Counted from the first letter of the stretch, positions 27,161 through 36,828 are shown. The stretch is 64,000 bases of DNA from Bacteroides ndongoniae (GCF_900108345.1 NZ_FNVV01000013.1:1214944-1278943), one strand, 5' to 3'. The notes: generated from the letters alone by a model not told the origin. Program-made: numbers and translations.

Positions 27161-27841
27161 ATGAAGCAAAAAGTATCTGTTCCTTTTATGCTGCTTGGCA
27201 TTCTTTTCAATGTCTGCCTTATTGCAGCCAATCTTCTTGAAACTAAAGTCATTCAGGTGTGTGGCATTACGGTGACAGCCGGATTGCTTGTGTTTCCCGT
27301 TTCTTATATCATTAACGACTGCATCGCTGAGGTGTGGGGATTCCGTAAGGCGCGATTGATCATCTGGAGTGGTTTTGCCATGAATTTTTTTGTAGTGATG
27401 TTGGGCTTGGCTGCTGTAGCTTTGCCGGCGGCGCCTTTTTGGGAAGGTGAGGAGCATTTTAATTTCGTTTTTGGCATGGCGCCACGTATCGTTGTAGCCA
27501 GTTTGGCTGCATTTTTGGTCGGTTCTTTTCTTAATGCTTATGTGATGAGTAAAATGAAACTGGCCAGTGGAGGGCGTCATTTTTCGTTACGGGCCATCTT
27601 GTCCACTGTGGTAGGTGAGACGGCCGATTCACTGATTTTCTTTCCTGTAGCTTTCGGTGGTATCATTGCGTGGCAGGAATTGTTGCTGATGATGTGTATA
27701 CAGATTATTCTGAAGTCGATGTATGAAGTGGTAATATTGCCGGTTACTATTCGTGTTGTCGGGCTCATAAAGAGGATCGATGGAAGTGATGTGTACGATG
27801 AGGGGATTTCGTATAAAGTCTGGAAGATCTCAGATATTTGA
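27161..27841 (+). CDS. Queuosine precursor transporter (YhhQ/VUT family)
   Basis: 226 residues, about six membrane helices (starting ~8-26, 42-60, 73-93, 110-130, 150-185, 190-205). Typical family features: SYIINDCIAEVWGFRKAR near residue 48 and ETADSLIFFPVAFGG near 152. Imports preQ0, preQ1 or queuine for tRNA modification. It heads a cluster with queC and queF and follows the candidate preQ1-type leader. Ribosome site AGGAG 3 nt before the ATG region. Confidence 0.9.
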   Translation: MKQKVSVPFMLLGILFNVCLIAANLLETKVIQVCGITVTAGLLVFPVSYIINDCIAEVWGFRKARLIIWSGFAMNFFVVMLGLAAVALPAAPFWEGEEHFNFVFGMAPRIVVASLAAFLVGSFLNAYVMSKMKLASGGRHFSLRAILSTVVGETADSLIFFPVAFGGIIAWQELLLMMCIQIILKSMYEVVILPVTIRVVGLIKRIDGSDVYDEGISYKVWKISDI

Positions 27842-27957
27842 CTATTCTTAAAAAGAGAGGATAATCTTTTTCAAAACAAAGTTGTTTAAAGCTTTGGTAC
27901 ACAAAGTCCTCTTGTCTGTATTGTTATAAAAGATTTCTAATATTTATTACTAAAAAG

Positions 27958-28614
27958 ATGAATAAAGAAAGTGCATTGGTCGTGTTCAGTGGTGGGCAGG
28001 ACTCAACTACTTGTCTGTTCTGGGCAAAACGTGAATTTAAGAAAGTGTATGCGCTAAGTTTCCTGTACGGACAGAAGCACCAGAAAGAAGTGGAGCTGGC
28101 GCGTGAAATAGCTCGTAAAGCTGAGGTAGAATTTGATGTAATGGATGTATCGTTTATCGGTCGGTTGGGGCATAATTCACTGACTGATCCTTCCATGACG
28201 ATGGATAGTGAAAAACCGGCCGATACTTTCCCGAATACTTTTGTACCAGGACGTAATTTGTTTTTCTTAAGCATTGCAGCTGTTTATGCTCGTGAACGTG
28301 GCATTAATCATCTTGTAACAGGTGTATCGCAAACAGATTTCAGTGGTTATCCTGATTGTCGCGACGCTTTCATTAAATCGTTGAATGTGACGTTGAATCT
28401 GGCAATGGATGAGCAGTTTGTCATTCATACACCTTTGATGTGGATTGATAAGGCAGAAACATGGGCTTTGGCCGATGAATTAGGGGTACTTGACTTGGTT
28501 CGTCACGATACTCTTACGTGTTACAATGGTATTCCTGGAGACGGATGTAGTCATTGTCCGGCTTGTAAATTACGTCGTGAGGGACTGGAGAAATACTTGA
28601 ATTCCCGTAAATAA
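27958..28614 (+). CDS. queC: 7-cyano-7-deazaguanine synthase
   Basis: ATP-dependent enzyme converting 7-carboxy-7-deazaguanine and ammonia to preQ0. 218 residues. PP-loop [15 protein letters not shown] near residue 8; [14 protein letters not shown] near 95; Zn-binding cysteines at the C-terminus in [19 protein letters not shown] (~188-206). The 116-bp gap from the transporter has no clear promoter, so it is likely the same operon. Confidence 0.97.
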   Translation: MNKESALVVFSGGQDSTTCLFWAKREFKKVYALSFLYGQKHQKEVELAREIARKAEVEFDVMDVSFIGRLGHNSLTDPSMTMDSEKPADTFPNTFVPGRNLFFLSIAAVYARERGINHLVTGVSQTDFSGYPDCRDAFIKSLNVTLNLAMDEQFVIHTPLMWIDKAETWALADELGVLDLVRHDTLTCYNGIPGDGCSHCPACKLRREGLEKYLNSRK

Positions 28615-28672
28615 GCCATTATCTTTTATTACTGTTTTATAGTTTATCATATTATTATAAAAATCTGTTGTT

Positions 28673-29128
28673 ATGACCGAATTGAAAGACCAATTGTCTC
28701 TTTTGGGACGGAAGACTGAATATAAGCAGGATTATGCTCCTGAAGTGCTGGAGGCTTTTGACAATAAACATCCAGATAATGATTACTGGGTTCGCTTCAA
28801 TTGCCCGGAGTTTACCAGCTTATGTCCTATTACAGGACAACCCGATTTTGCAGAAATACGTATTTCTTATATTCCCGATATAAAAATGGTAGAAAGCAAA
28901 AGTCTGAAACTTTATCTTTTCAGCTTTCGGAATCATGGTGCTTTTCACGAAGATTGTGTGAATATCATTATGAAGGATTTGATACGTTTGATGGATCCTA
29001 AGTATATTGAAGTAACGGGTTTCTTCACTCCTCGTGGAGGAATATCTATTTATCCGTATGCCAATTACGGGCGTCCTGGCACAAAATATGAGCATTTGGC
29101 CGAGCAGCGTCTGGCAAGTAGAGAATAA
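28673..29128 (+). CDS. queF: NADPH-dependent preQ0 reductase
   Basis: Reduces the nitrile of preQ0 to preQ1. 151 residues, the short single-domain QueF type. Catalytic region [16 protein letters not shown] (Cys near residue 49) and the family signature [13 protein letters not shown] (~78-90), then FHEDCVN. Third gene of the queuosine cluster. queD and queE are not in the window, so either they are elsewhere or precursor is imported by the transporter. Confidence 0.97.
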   Translation: MTELKDQLSLLGRKTEYKQDYAPEVLEAFDNKHPDNDYWVRFNCPEFTSLCPITGQPDFAEIRISYIPDIKMVESKSLKLYLFSFRNHGAFHEDCVNIIMKDLIRLMDPKYIEVTGFFTPRGGISIYPYANYGRPGTKYEHLAEQRLASRE

Positions 29129-29156
29129 TTTGCCATACGCATTTTTCGGGTATCAA

Positions 29157-29882
29157 TTATATTTCTTCTAGGGCGTAATATTGATAATCGCGAAGAATTG
29201 TTTGCAGAAATTTTTCTGCGTTGTTTTCATGGGGAGTTGCTGATAGCAACTCCTTTACTTTTATTGCCAGCTGTTCCATCCGTTGTGCTCTGTTTTTCTG
29301 GTTTGACTGCAATGTACGGCTGATGACATTGATCTGTTCTAACGAAAGGTTGGCAGCTTGAGGATATGTAGGGCGATAGCCTTGACGCAGGTAATCAAAC
29401 TCGTCAAGGCTTACATGAATTTTACGATAGTTTTTTTCTCTTATGACCATAGTACCTGCAGCAAGATCGCCTATGCGCTGTTTGTTATGCGTCAGTAGTA
29501 TGGACAAAAGTCCGAATCCTCCGGTCAGGAACGCATCTATAGGAAACAGTAGCCAGCGTAACAGGTACGAACTGATACTGGGCGTTGATCCATCCGATTT
29601 GACCACACGTATGTTCATTAACCGCTTGCCAGGACTTTGTCCTTGATTGAATACTTCCCAAAGAAAAGCATAGCACAATACAGGTAAGTAAATTGTAACA
29701 GTGAGGACGATATACGAGATTTCGTCGGTAGGGTGAACTTTGAGATACAGTTTACTGACACCTAACAGATAAACACCAATGATGATGTAGTCGATAATCA
29801 GCGCTACCAATCGTTCGCCAATGCTGGCTGGCGTTTGACTGATTCGGACGAATTGTCCGGTAATAATAGTAGATTCTGCCAT
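29157..29882 (-). CDS. RDD-family membrane protein
   Basis: 241 residues with RDD domain (~15-145): PASIGERLVALIIDYIIIG (first helix, with the Arg and Asp of the family), a second helix around 52-72, and a third around 110-130 (FPIDAFLTGGFGLLSILL), plus QGQSPGKRLMNIRVV. The cytosolic C-terminal part (~150-241) is helical. Divergent to the SpoIIM cluster; RDD genes often neighbour such clusters, suggesting one functional unit of unknown role. Confidence 0.88.
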   Translation of the reverse strand: MAESTIITGQFVRISQTPASIGERLVALIIDYIIIGVYLLGVSKLYLKVHPTDEISYIVLTVTIYLPVLCYAFLWEVFNQGQSPGKRLMNIRVVKSDGSTPSISSYLLRWLLFPIDAFLTGGFGLLSILLTHNKQRIGDLAAGTMVIREKNYRKIHVSLDEFDYLRQGYRPTYPQAANLSLEQINVISRTLQSNQKNRAQRMEQLAIKVKELLSATPHENNAEKFLQTILRDYQYYALEEI

Positions 29883-29909
29883 TTTCGATAAAACATTTTA
29901 GGTATCTCG

Positions 29910-29940
29910 TTGCAAATATATCATTATTCTCTTATTTTTG
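29910..29940 (+). promoter_or_regulatory. Promoter of the SpoIIM-MoxR-DUF58 cluster
   Basis: TTG (29910-29912), 20-bp spacer, TATTTTTG (29933-29940). A TATATTTG on the minus strand (29913-29920), likely serving the RDD gene, lies inside this promoter, so the two may compete. Confidence 0.72.
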
Positions 29941-29985
29941 TTACCGATTTGAGTTAAAACACACAGCAGAAGTCCTTGGTTAATC

Positions 29986-30948
29986 ATGAAAGAAGTAACG
30001 TTCATTCGTCAGAACATCGAAAGGTGGAAGCAGGCCGAAAAGGTGGTAGAACAGGCGGATCGTGTGTCGCCTGACCAGCTTGCTGACGTATATGTTGGAC
30101 TGACGGCAGATCTGGCTTTCTCTCAGACTCATTTCCCTACTTCAAGAATTACAATTTATCTGAATAATTTGTCCTCGGCTTTGCATAACCGAATCTATCG
30201 GAACAAACGTGAAAAATGGTCACGTCTGTTTACGTTCTGGACTCGTGAAATACCTTGTGCGATGTATGATTCACGTCGGGAGTTATGGCTTTCTTTATTG
30301 ATTTTTATGGTCAGTGTAGGCGTTGGCGTGCTTTCGGCAGCGAACGATCCGGATTTTGTTCGGCTTATTTTAGGAAATGCTTATGTGGATATGACGCTCA
30401 GTAACATCGCAGAAGGTAATCCTATGGGAGTATATGGCAGTGCGTCAGAGGTACCAATGTTCCTGGGGATTACGTTGAACAATGTGATGGTTGCTTTCAA
30501 TTGTTTTGCTATGGGATTGTTGACCAGCTTCGGCACGGCATATATGCTTTTCAATAACGGTGTAATGTTGGGCGCTTTCCAGACTTTCTTTTATCAGCAT
30601 GGATTATTATGGGAGTCTGCGTTGGCAGTCTGGTTGCATGGGACACTGGAAATATGGGCTATTATTGTTGCCGGTGCTGCCGGATTAACTTTGGGAAAAG
30701 GATGGTTGTTTCCCGGAACTTATTCACGTACTGAATCTTTTCGTCGAGGAGCACGGCGAGGAGTAAAGATTGTAGTCGGTACTGTTCCAGTTTTTGTGAT
30801 GGCTGGTTTTATTGAGGGATTTATAACGCGTCATACTAATCTGCCTGATGCTTTGCGGCTGGGTATTATAGTACTGTCGCTGATATTTATACTTTATTAT
30901 TATATTTATTTACCGAACAGAAGACGATATGGAAACACAGAAACCTAA
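29986..30948 (+). CDS. SpoIIM-like (stage II sporulation protein M family) membrane protein
   Basis: 320 residues. N-terminal cytosolic helical region (1-~95), then about five to six membrane segments (~104-120, 170-190, 200-215, 225-245, 265-280, 290-310). The GTLEIWAIIVAGAAGLTLGKGWLFPG region is the SpoIIM family hallmark. The organism does not sporulate; members in non-sporeformers sit with MoxR/DUF58 genes and have no proven role. Overlaps the next gene by 20 bp. Confidence 0.88.
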   Translation: MKEVTFIRQNIERWKQAEKVVEQADRVSPDQLADVYVGLTADLAFSQTHFPTSRITIYLNNLSSALHNRIYRNKREKWSRLFTFWTREIPCAMYDSRRELWLSLLIFMVSVGVGVLSAANDPDFVRLILGNAYVDMTLSNIAEGNPMGVYGSASEVPMFLGITLNNVMVAFNCFAMGLLTSFGTAYMLFNNGVMLGAFQTFFYQHGLLWESALAVWLHGTLEIWAIIVAGAAGLTLGKGWLFPGTYSRTESFRRGARRGVKIVVGTVPVFVMAGFIEGFITRHTNLPDALRLGIIVLSLIFILYYYIYLPNRRRYGNTET

Positions 30949-31876
30949 AATCGCAATGTATGTCCAGCGTACGTTTGGCGATAAACTGAATGCAACATTT
31001 GATTTTATCAAAGAGAATTGGAAAGTGCTGTTAAAGTATGTCACATACTTGCTGTTGCCTGTTAGTCTGATACAGGCTTTAAGCATGAATGGACTGATGG
31101 GAATGATGCTTGGAACAGCTGATCCGGCTGTGGTTGAAGCAATGTTTACCGATTCGGGGCAAGTGGTTACATTTGTTTCTTATTATGGATTGCTTTTATT
31201 GATCAGCTTAATCGGTACCAATCTGTTGGGGGCTTTGGTATATACCTTGATGAGGCTTTATAATGAACGTGAACAGCGTTTGTCAGGAATCGAATTTGGA
31301 GAATTAAAACCATTGCTTTATCGTAATTTCAAGCGATTGTTTTCGCTTACTCTGTTTGCGATATTTATGATGGTTCTGATGGGACTTGTGATTGGCGTAC
31401 TGGCTTCCTTGGTATCGTCCTTTTCGGTTTTGTTTGTTTTTCTGCTGCTGTTTGTATGTTTGTTGCTATTAGCACCATTGTTGTTGTGGGGAAGTATTTA
31501 TTTGTTTGAAGATATATCTCTGATGAAAGCATTTAGCAAAGCTTTTCGTCTGGGTTTTGCCACATGGGGTGGCGTTGTGTTGATGGCTATTGTGATGGGC
31601 TTTTTAGCAAGTATATTGCAGGGAGTAACGACAATGCCTTGGTACATATCTATATTGGTAAAGACATTTTTTATAGCAAGCGATGCGGGTAATGGAATAG
31701 GTACTTCTGCCGGCTATAACTTTATGCTTTATCTGTTTGGTGTTCTTCAGGCTTTCGGTGCTTATCTTGCTATGATATTCTATTTGGTAGGCCTTGCTTA
31801 TCAATATGGTCATGCTGCAGAAAAAATGGATAGTGTAAGAATAGAGGAAGACATTAATCATTTTGACCAACTTTAA
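30929..31876 (+). CDS. Multipass membrane protein of the MoxR-DUF58 cluster
   Basis: 315 residues with about six hydrophobic segments (~32-52, 78-105, 140-165, 168-190, 210-235, 265-290). No catalytic motif is recognised. Its start lies inside the end of the SpoIIM-like gene, and the next gene follows after 17 bp, so it is part of the same transcript. Confidence 0.82.
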   Translation: METQKPKIAMYVQRTFGDKLNATFDFIKENWKVLLKYVTYLLLPVSLIQALSMNGLMGMMLGTADPAVVEAMFTDSGQVVTFVSYYGLLLLISLIGTNLLGALVYTLMRLYNEREQRLSGIEFGELKPLLYRNFKRLFSLTLFAIFMMVLMGLVIGVLASLVSSFSVLFVFLLLFVCLLLLAPLLLWGSIYLFEDISLMKAFSKAFRLGFATWGGVVLMAIVMGFLASILQGVTTMPWYISILVKTFFIASDAGNGIGTSAGYNFMLYLFGVLQAFGAYLAMIFYLVGLAYQYGHAAEKMDSVRIEEDINHFDQL

Positions 31877-31893
31877 TTTGCCTTGAAGCATAG

Positions 31894-32511
31894 ATGAATA
31901 CTTCGGCTACCGATACTTTGGCTTATAATATTGATTTGGTGAATACCTGGCAGGCAGATCCTTCATATTATTATAATCGGGAGTTGCTTACTCCTGATAT
32001 AAATATTATGGAATGGCTGAGTCGTCAGATAGGGAAGTTATTGCAAGAGCTTTTCGGTAGTCGGGTAATGAGTGAATATGGCGAAGTCATTTTGATTGTA
32101 CTGGTTGTTTTATTATTGCTTTTTTTAGTTTGGTTTATATATAAAAAACGTCCTTCATTATTTCTTCGTTCATATTCTCAGACAGATATTTCGTATGAGG
32201 TTTCGGAAGATACAATATATGGCATTGATTTTGAAAAGGCTATATCGCATGCAGTAACTTCAGAAAATTATCGGGAAGCCGTACGTTTGCTTTATTTACA
32301 GACGTTGAAGTTGCTGAATGATGAGGAGCGCATTGTTTGGCAGCCTTACAAAACTCCTACGCAATATATATACGAGGTGCGTATGGGAGCTTTCAGTCGT
32401 TTGACCGATCATTTTTTGCGTGTACGTTATGGCAATTTTGAAGCAACCGAAATGCTTTTCCGCTCTATGTGTGCTTTACAGGGTGAGGTGAAGAAAGGGG
32501 GTGATACATGA
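31894..32511 (+). CDS. DUF4129 domain protein
   Basis: 205 residues. One membrane helix (~66-85, VILIVLVVLLLLFLVWFIY) preceded by a short periplasmic N-terminus and followed by a cytosolic C-terminal DUF4129 domain (~110-190) with FEKAISHAVTSENYREAVRLLYLQTL. Transglutaminase-associated in other phyla; here only an adaptor-like role can be suggested. Its TGA overlaps the next ATG by 4 bp. Confidence 0.83.
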   Translation: MNTSATDTLAYNIDLVNTWQADPSYYYNRELLTPDINIMEWLSRQIGKLLQELFGSRVMSEYGEVILIVLVVLLLLFLVWFIYKKRPSLFLRSYSQTDISYEVSEDTIYGIDFEKAISHAVTSENYREAVRLLYLQTLKLLNDEERIVWQPYKTPTQYIYEVRMGAFSRLTDHFLRVRYGNFEATEMLFRSMCALQGEVKKGGDT

Positions 32512-33764
32512 AAGGCAGGCACTGGTTTGTTGTAGGAATTGTTGCTTTTCTGTTGTTGATGTTCGCTATAGAGTGTCGTTTGCCTAAACGTTTTGTCTGG
32601 CGTCCGACTTTTGGCCATTATGATGAGCAGCCTTTTGGGTGTGCACTTTTCGATAGCTTAGTGTCTGTTTCGGCTTCTGAAACGTATACTTTGTCCCGTA
32701 AGACGTTTTATCAGTTGGCTTCTGAAGATACATTAAAACGTAGAGGCTTTTTGGCTATTTCTGAGCACCTTGCATTGTCCGATGTTGATGTGGAAGCTTT
32801 ACTTTCTATGGCAAGTCGTGGAGATAAAGTTCTGTTGGTGAGTAATTTGTTTCCGGCTCGTCTGGAAGACACGTTGAGGGTGCATGGGAATTATTCTTAT
32901 TTCTATTTTAATGCATTGAAAAAACAAGCAGTCTCTTTGTTTGCTCGCGACAGTCTTATCTGGATAGCATCGCCAGGCGACTCTTTGGCATATTATTTCT
33001 ATCCTCAATTGTGTGCATCGACTTTGTCTGCCGATTCAGCAGATGCAGACGTACTTGCAATAAAACATGAAGTGGTAGGTAAAAATGTGGATGGTTTGAT
33101 GACTGATACCTTGCAGTATAGCCCTGTTGCATTATCTGTTCCTGTGGGGAAAGGAGAAATTATTTTAGTTTCCACTCCTTTGCTTTTTACCAATTATGGT
33201 GTGGTAGATGGAAATAATGCAGCTTATATTTTCCGAATTCTTTCGCAGATGAAAGGTTTGCCATTGGTTCGGACCGAAGCTTATGTGGATGAAACTTCAC
33301 AAGTACAACAATCGCCGTTCAGATATCTTTTAGCTCATCGCCCTTTGCGCTGGGCGTTGTATCTGACGTTGACAGGAGTTGTACTTTTTATGTTTTTTAC
33401 GGCTCGTCGTCGGCAGCGTGCTATTCCGGTTGTACGGCCTCCATTGAACAAGTCATTGGAGTTCGTTAAGTTAATAGGAACTCTGTATTTTCAGAAGAAA
33501 GATCATGCGGATTTAGTGCGTAAAAAATATATTTATTTTGCTGAAATGCTGCGCCGTTCGTTGCAGGTCGATTTGGAAGCAGTGGAAGAAGACATCCGAT
33601 CTTTCGATCGAATAGCAAAGCGGACGGGTATAGATAAGGAATCAATAGCTACCCTTGTCCATACAGTACGTAGTGTAGTGTATGGCAAGAATGCAAAGGT
33701 GAGTGAGCAGCAAATGAAACGATTGATTGATAACATGAATGATATAACCAGAAATTTGTTATGA
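32508..33764 (+). CDS. DUF4350 domain protein
   Basis: 418 residues. N-terminal membrane helix (~7-22) and a second near 283-300 (LRWALYLTLTGVVLFMFF); between them a periplasmic domain of DUF4350 type with YDEQPFGCALFDSL and VGKGEIILVSTPLLFTNYGV. The cytosolic C-terminus (~305-418) is helical. Usual neighbour of DUF4129, MoxR and DUF58 genes. Overlaps by 4 bp with genes on both sides. Confidence 0.83.
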   Translation: MKGRHWFVVGIVAFLLLMFAIECRLPKRFVWRPTFGHYDEQPFGCALFDSLVSVSASETYTLSRKTFYQLASEDTLKRRGFLAISEHLALSDVDVEALLSMASRGDKVLLVSNLFPARLEDTLRVHGNYSYFYFNALKKQAVSLFARDSLIWIASPGDSLAYYFYPQLCASTLSADSADADVLAIKHEVVGKNVDGLMTDTLQYSPVALSVPVGKGEIILVSTPLLFTNYGVVDGNNAAYIFRILSQMKGLPLVRTEAYVDETSQVQQSPFRYLLAHRPLRWALYLTLTGVVLFMFFTARRRQRAIPVVRPPLNKSLEFVKLIGTLYFQKKDHADLVRKKYIYFAEMLRRSLQVDLEAVEEDIRSFDRIAKRTGIDKESIATLVHTVRSVVYGKNAKVSEQQMKRLIDNMNDITRNLL

Positions 33765-34726
33765 GTGAAAATAGGCTTGACCTTACATTCTTTTCTGCAA
33801 AAATAGCAGAATTGAAAAAGCAAATTGCTTCTGTATTGGTGGGGCAGGAGCAGATTGTCGATCTTGTCCTGACTGCTATTTTAGGTAATGGACATGTGTT
33901 GATAGAAGGGGTACCGGGAGTGGCGAAGACTTTGTTGGCTCGTTTGGTCTCTAAGTTGATTGATGCAGACTTTAGCCGTATTCAGTTTACTCCCGATTTG
34001 ATGCCAAGCGATGTATTGGGAACTACTGTATTCAATATGCAGACAGGAGGTTTTGATTTTCATCGTGGACCTGCGTTTGCCGATATTGTGCTTGTTGATG
34101 AAATCAATCGTGCTCCAGCCAAAACGCAGGCTGCTTTATTCGAGGTAATGGAAGAACGGCAGGCCAGTATTGATGGTGTTACTTATCCTATGGGAGAATT
34201 GTATACTATTCTCGCAACTCAAAATCCAGTTGAGCAAGAAGGTACTTATAAGCTTCCGGAGGCACAACTCGATCGTTTCCTTATGAAAATAACGATGGGA
34301 TATCCGTCTGCTGAAGAAGAACTCGAAGTGCTTGAACGTCATCAGGCTAATGCTTCATTAGTGAAGTTGGATGAGGTGGTGCCAGTACTATCTAAAAGTG
34401 AACTATTGGAGTTAAGGAGTTTGCTTGGACAAGTGTTTGTCGACCGTACTTTGTTGCAGTATATTGTACAGATAGTTCAACGAACTCGAACAGCCAAAAC
34501 CATTTATCTTGGTGCATCGCCGCGTGCATCGGTTTGCATGCTTCAGGCATCCAAAGCGTATGCTTTGTTGCAGGGACGCGATTTTGTAACTCCGGAAGAT
34601 ATTAAGTTTGTGGCACCTTCTGTTCTTCAGCATCGCTTGATTCTGACAGCTGAAGCAGAAATGGAGGGCTATACGCCTTTGAAAATAACCCAAAGACTGA
34701 TTGATCAGATAGAAGTACCTCAGTAA
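33761..34726 (+). CDS. MoxR-family AAA+ ATPase
   Basis: 321 residues. Walker A GVPGVAKT (~51-58), Walker B VLVDEINRAPAKTQAALFE (~110-128), sensor 1 ATQNPVEQEGTY (~150-161) and C-terminal AAA lid. MoxR ATPases act as chaperones that insert cofactors or mature complexes, usually with a von Willebrand-type or DUF58 partner; the DUF58 gene is next. The target is unknown. Confidence 0.95.
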   Translation: MSENRLDLTFFSAKIAELKKQIASVLVGQEQIVDLVLTAILGNGHVLIEGVPGVAKTLLARLVSKLIDADFSRIQFTPDLMPSDVLGTTVFNMQTGGFDFHRGPAFADIVLVDEINRAPAKTQAALFEVMEERQASIDGVTYPMGELYTILATQNPVEQEGTYKLPEAQLDRFLMKITMGYPSAEEELEVLERHQANASLVKLDEVVPVLSKSELLELRSLLGQVFVDRTLLQYIVQIVQRTRTAKTIYLGASPRASVCMLQASKAYALLQGRDFVTPEDIKFVAPSVLQHRLILTAEAEMEGYTPLKITQRLIDQIEVPQ

Positions 34727-34757
34727 TTTTTTGTTTATAATTTTATAGTTTCAGATT

Positions 34758-36065
34758 TTGTTTTTAACTTCTCGTTTTTATATAGTTTTGGTATTAATCG
34801 TCTTGTTGTTGGGCGGTGGATATGTTTTTGCACCATTGTTTGTAATTGGGCAGTGGGCATTGTTATTATTTGCAATAATCTTGCTCGTTGACGGGTGGAT
34901 GCTTTATCACGTTCGTGGTATAAAGGCTTTTAGGAAGTGCCCTGTCCGTTTCTCCAATGGTGACGACAATGCTATCTCTATTCGTGTTGAAAATTCTTAT
35001 TCTTATACGGTATCAGTAGAAGTTATTGACGAAATACCTTTTGCCTTTCAGAAACGTGATGTAAACTTTCATTTGTACCTTCAGCCTCATGAGGGTAAGA
35101 ATATCGATTATAGTTTGCATCCTGTCTGTCGGGGTGTTTATGATTTCGGTTTCATTCGTGTTTTTGCTTCAAGTCCGATTGGTATTTTGGCGCGACGTTA
35201 TACTTGCGGCGATTCTTGTCAGGTAAAGGTATATCCCTCTTTTCTGATGTTACATCATTATGAGTTGCTTGCAATTGATAATCGGCTAACCGATCAAGGC
35301 ATCAAGCGTATACGTAGGGTAGGGCATCATACTGAATTTGATCAGATTAAGGATTATGTAAGAGGTGATGAATTTCGTATGATTAATTGGAAAGCTACTG
35401 CAAGACGCAATCGTTTGATGGTGAATGTGTATCAGGATGAACGTGCTCAGTCTGTCTATGCTATTATCGATAAAGGACGAATGATGCAGCAGGCTTTCCG
35501 GGGAATGACACTTCTGGATTATGCCATCAATGCAGCTTTGGTACTTGCATATATTGCTATGCGTAAGGAGGATATGTCAGGCATTGCCACATTCAATGAA
35601 CGTTTCGATACTTTTATCCCAGCTTCTAAACGACAGGGACAAATGCAGGTCCTGTTAGAAGCCCTGTATAATCAGCAGACAGATTTTGTTGAAAGTGATT
35701 TTTCCTCTTTATGCGTTCATCTTGATAAGCATCTTTACAGGCGTAGCTTGTTGGTGCTGTATACAAACTTCTCAGGGTTAGATAGTTTGCAACGTCAATT
35801 GCCTTATCTGCAGCAGCTTAGTCATCGGCATCGTTTGTTGGTCGTGTTTTTTGAAGATGTAGAGTTGAATGAATATATAGCAAGTTCTTCACATTCTACA
35901 GAAGATTATTACCGGCATGTGATAGCAGAAAAATTTGCTTTTGAGAAGCGGTTAATCGTATCTTCATTAAAACAGCATGGTATATTTTCATTGTTGACTA
36001 CTCCAGAGAACCTTTCAGTGGATGTGATTAATAAGTATCTGGAGATAAAAACAAACTTGTTTTAG
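34758..36065 (+). CDS. DUF58 domain protein with TTG start
   Basis: 435 residues. Two membrane helices at the N-terminus (~7-27 and 30-48), then a domain with the DUF58 hallmark YVRGDEFRMINWKATARRN (~200-218) and a vWA-like fold (VYAIIDKGRMMQ, LVLYTNFSGLDSL). Partner of the MoxR ATPase. No ATG lies upstream of the first helix: an in-frame TAG at 34746-34748 leaves only TTG at 34758 (or ATT at 34755) as starts, unusual in this window. Confidence 0.9.
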   Translation: MFLTSRFYIVLVLIVLLLGGGYVFAPLFVIGQWALLLFAIILLVDGWMLYHVRGIKAFRKCPVRFSNGDDNAISIRVENSYSYTVSVEVIDEIPFAFQKRDVNFHLYLQPHEGKNIDYSLHPVCRGVYDFGFIRVFASSPIGILARRYTCGDSCQVKVYPSFLMLHHYELLAIDNRLTDQGIKRIRRVGHHTEFDQIKDYVRGDEFRMINWKATARRNRLMVNVYQDERAQSVYAIIDKGRMMQQAFRGMTLLDYAINAALVLAYIAMRKEDMSGIATFNERFDTFIPASKRQGQMQVLLEALYNQQTDFVESDFSSLCVHLDKHLYRRSLLVLYTNFSGLDSLQRQLPYLQQLSHRHRLLVVFFEDVELNEYIASSSHSTEDYYRHVIAEKFAFEKRLIVSSLKQHGIFSLLTTPENLSVDVINKYLEIKTNLF

Positions 36066-36079
36066 GACTATTCTCATAT

Positions 36080-36190
36080 ACCTTTTACTTTTCTCTTTTC
36101 CCCTCTTTGCCCTTTCTTTTGCGCTTTTTCGTCCCTATCTTTTCCCTCTCTTTCCCTTTTTCTCCCCTTTTTGCTTCTTTTTCCCCTCTC
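36080..36190 (+). other. Polypyrimidine tract before the rRNA operon
   Basis: About 110 bases with more than 90% C+T on the plus strand, in runs of CCTTT, CCCTC and similar. It follows the DUF58 stop directly. The whole 763-bp gap to 16S rRNA holds this tract, a GCGCGCACATGTG segment, and two promoters described separately. Confidence 0.85.
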
Positions 36191-36330
36191 GCGCGCACAT
36201 GTGAATATATAATGTGTCCCCTTTCCTTTTCCCTACGATACCTTCTATAAAAACATGTTCTACAACATATCTCTAAATCAGTTATTTAGCAAAAACTTCA
36301 TCAAAAAGATGAAAAAAATTGTGTGATATA

Positions 36331-36362
36331 TTTGGAGCATAATTAAAAACCCACTACTTTTG
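36331..36362 (+). promoter_or_regulatory. rRNA promoter P1
   Basis: TTTG (36331-36334), 20-bp spacer, TACTTTTG (36355-36362), followed by GCACCCGCTTTCGAGAACG, almost the same leader start as at P2. Confidence 0.8.
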
Positions 36363-36549
36363 CACCCGCTTTCGAGAACGAGAGCAGCGACGAAATGACA
36401 TTCTGAGATACGCGGAACGAACGATTCGCAGTTTTAAATCTTTTTCTGCTTACATTCTGCAAGGGAAGTGAGCCGGAAGGCAATCTTTGTCAAGCAACGC
36501 TTCGCAAAGAAACCCTGAAAAAGAAAAATGAAAAAAAACTTCGAAAAAA

Positions 36550-36582
36550 TTTGGAAGATATGAAATAAAGTTCTTATCTTTG
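36550..36582 (+). promoter_or_regulatory. rRNA promoter P2
   Basis: TTTG (36550-36553), 21-bp spacer, TATCTTTG (36575-36582), followed by GCATCCGCTTTCCGAAAG. P2 is 220 bp after P1 and 247 bp before 16S rRNA. Confidence 0.82.
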
Positions 36583-36828
36583 CATCCGCTTTCCGAAAGA
36601 AAAGCCTTCGTCAAGAAGAAGCGATCTATGAAGAGATTACATAAACAATACGTAGTACAAGAGCGGAGAAATGAAGATTGAAAGATCAGATTTCTCCGGG
36701 TAAAGAAGAACCGTCAATCCTCTTTCCTTATATATATAATGAAAGAGAAAAATTGAGAACTTCGGTAAATCAATCGGTCGTCCTGAACAGAGCAAATGCC
36801 GACAGGTAACTGTCGCAAAAGATATTCT

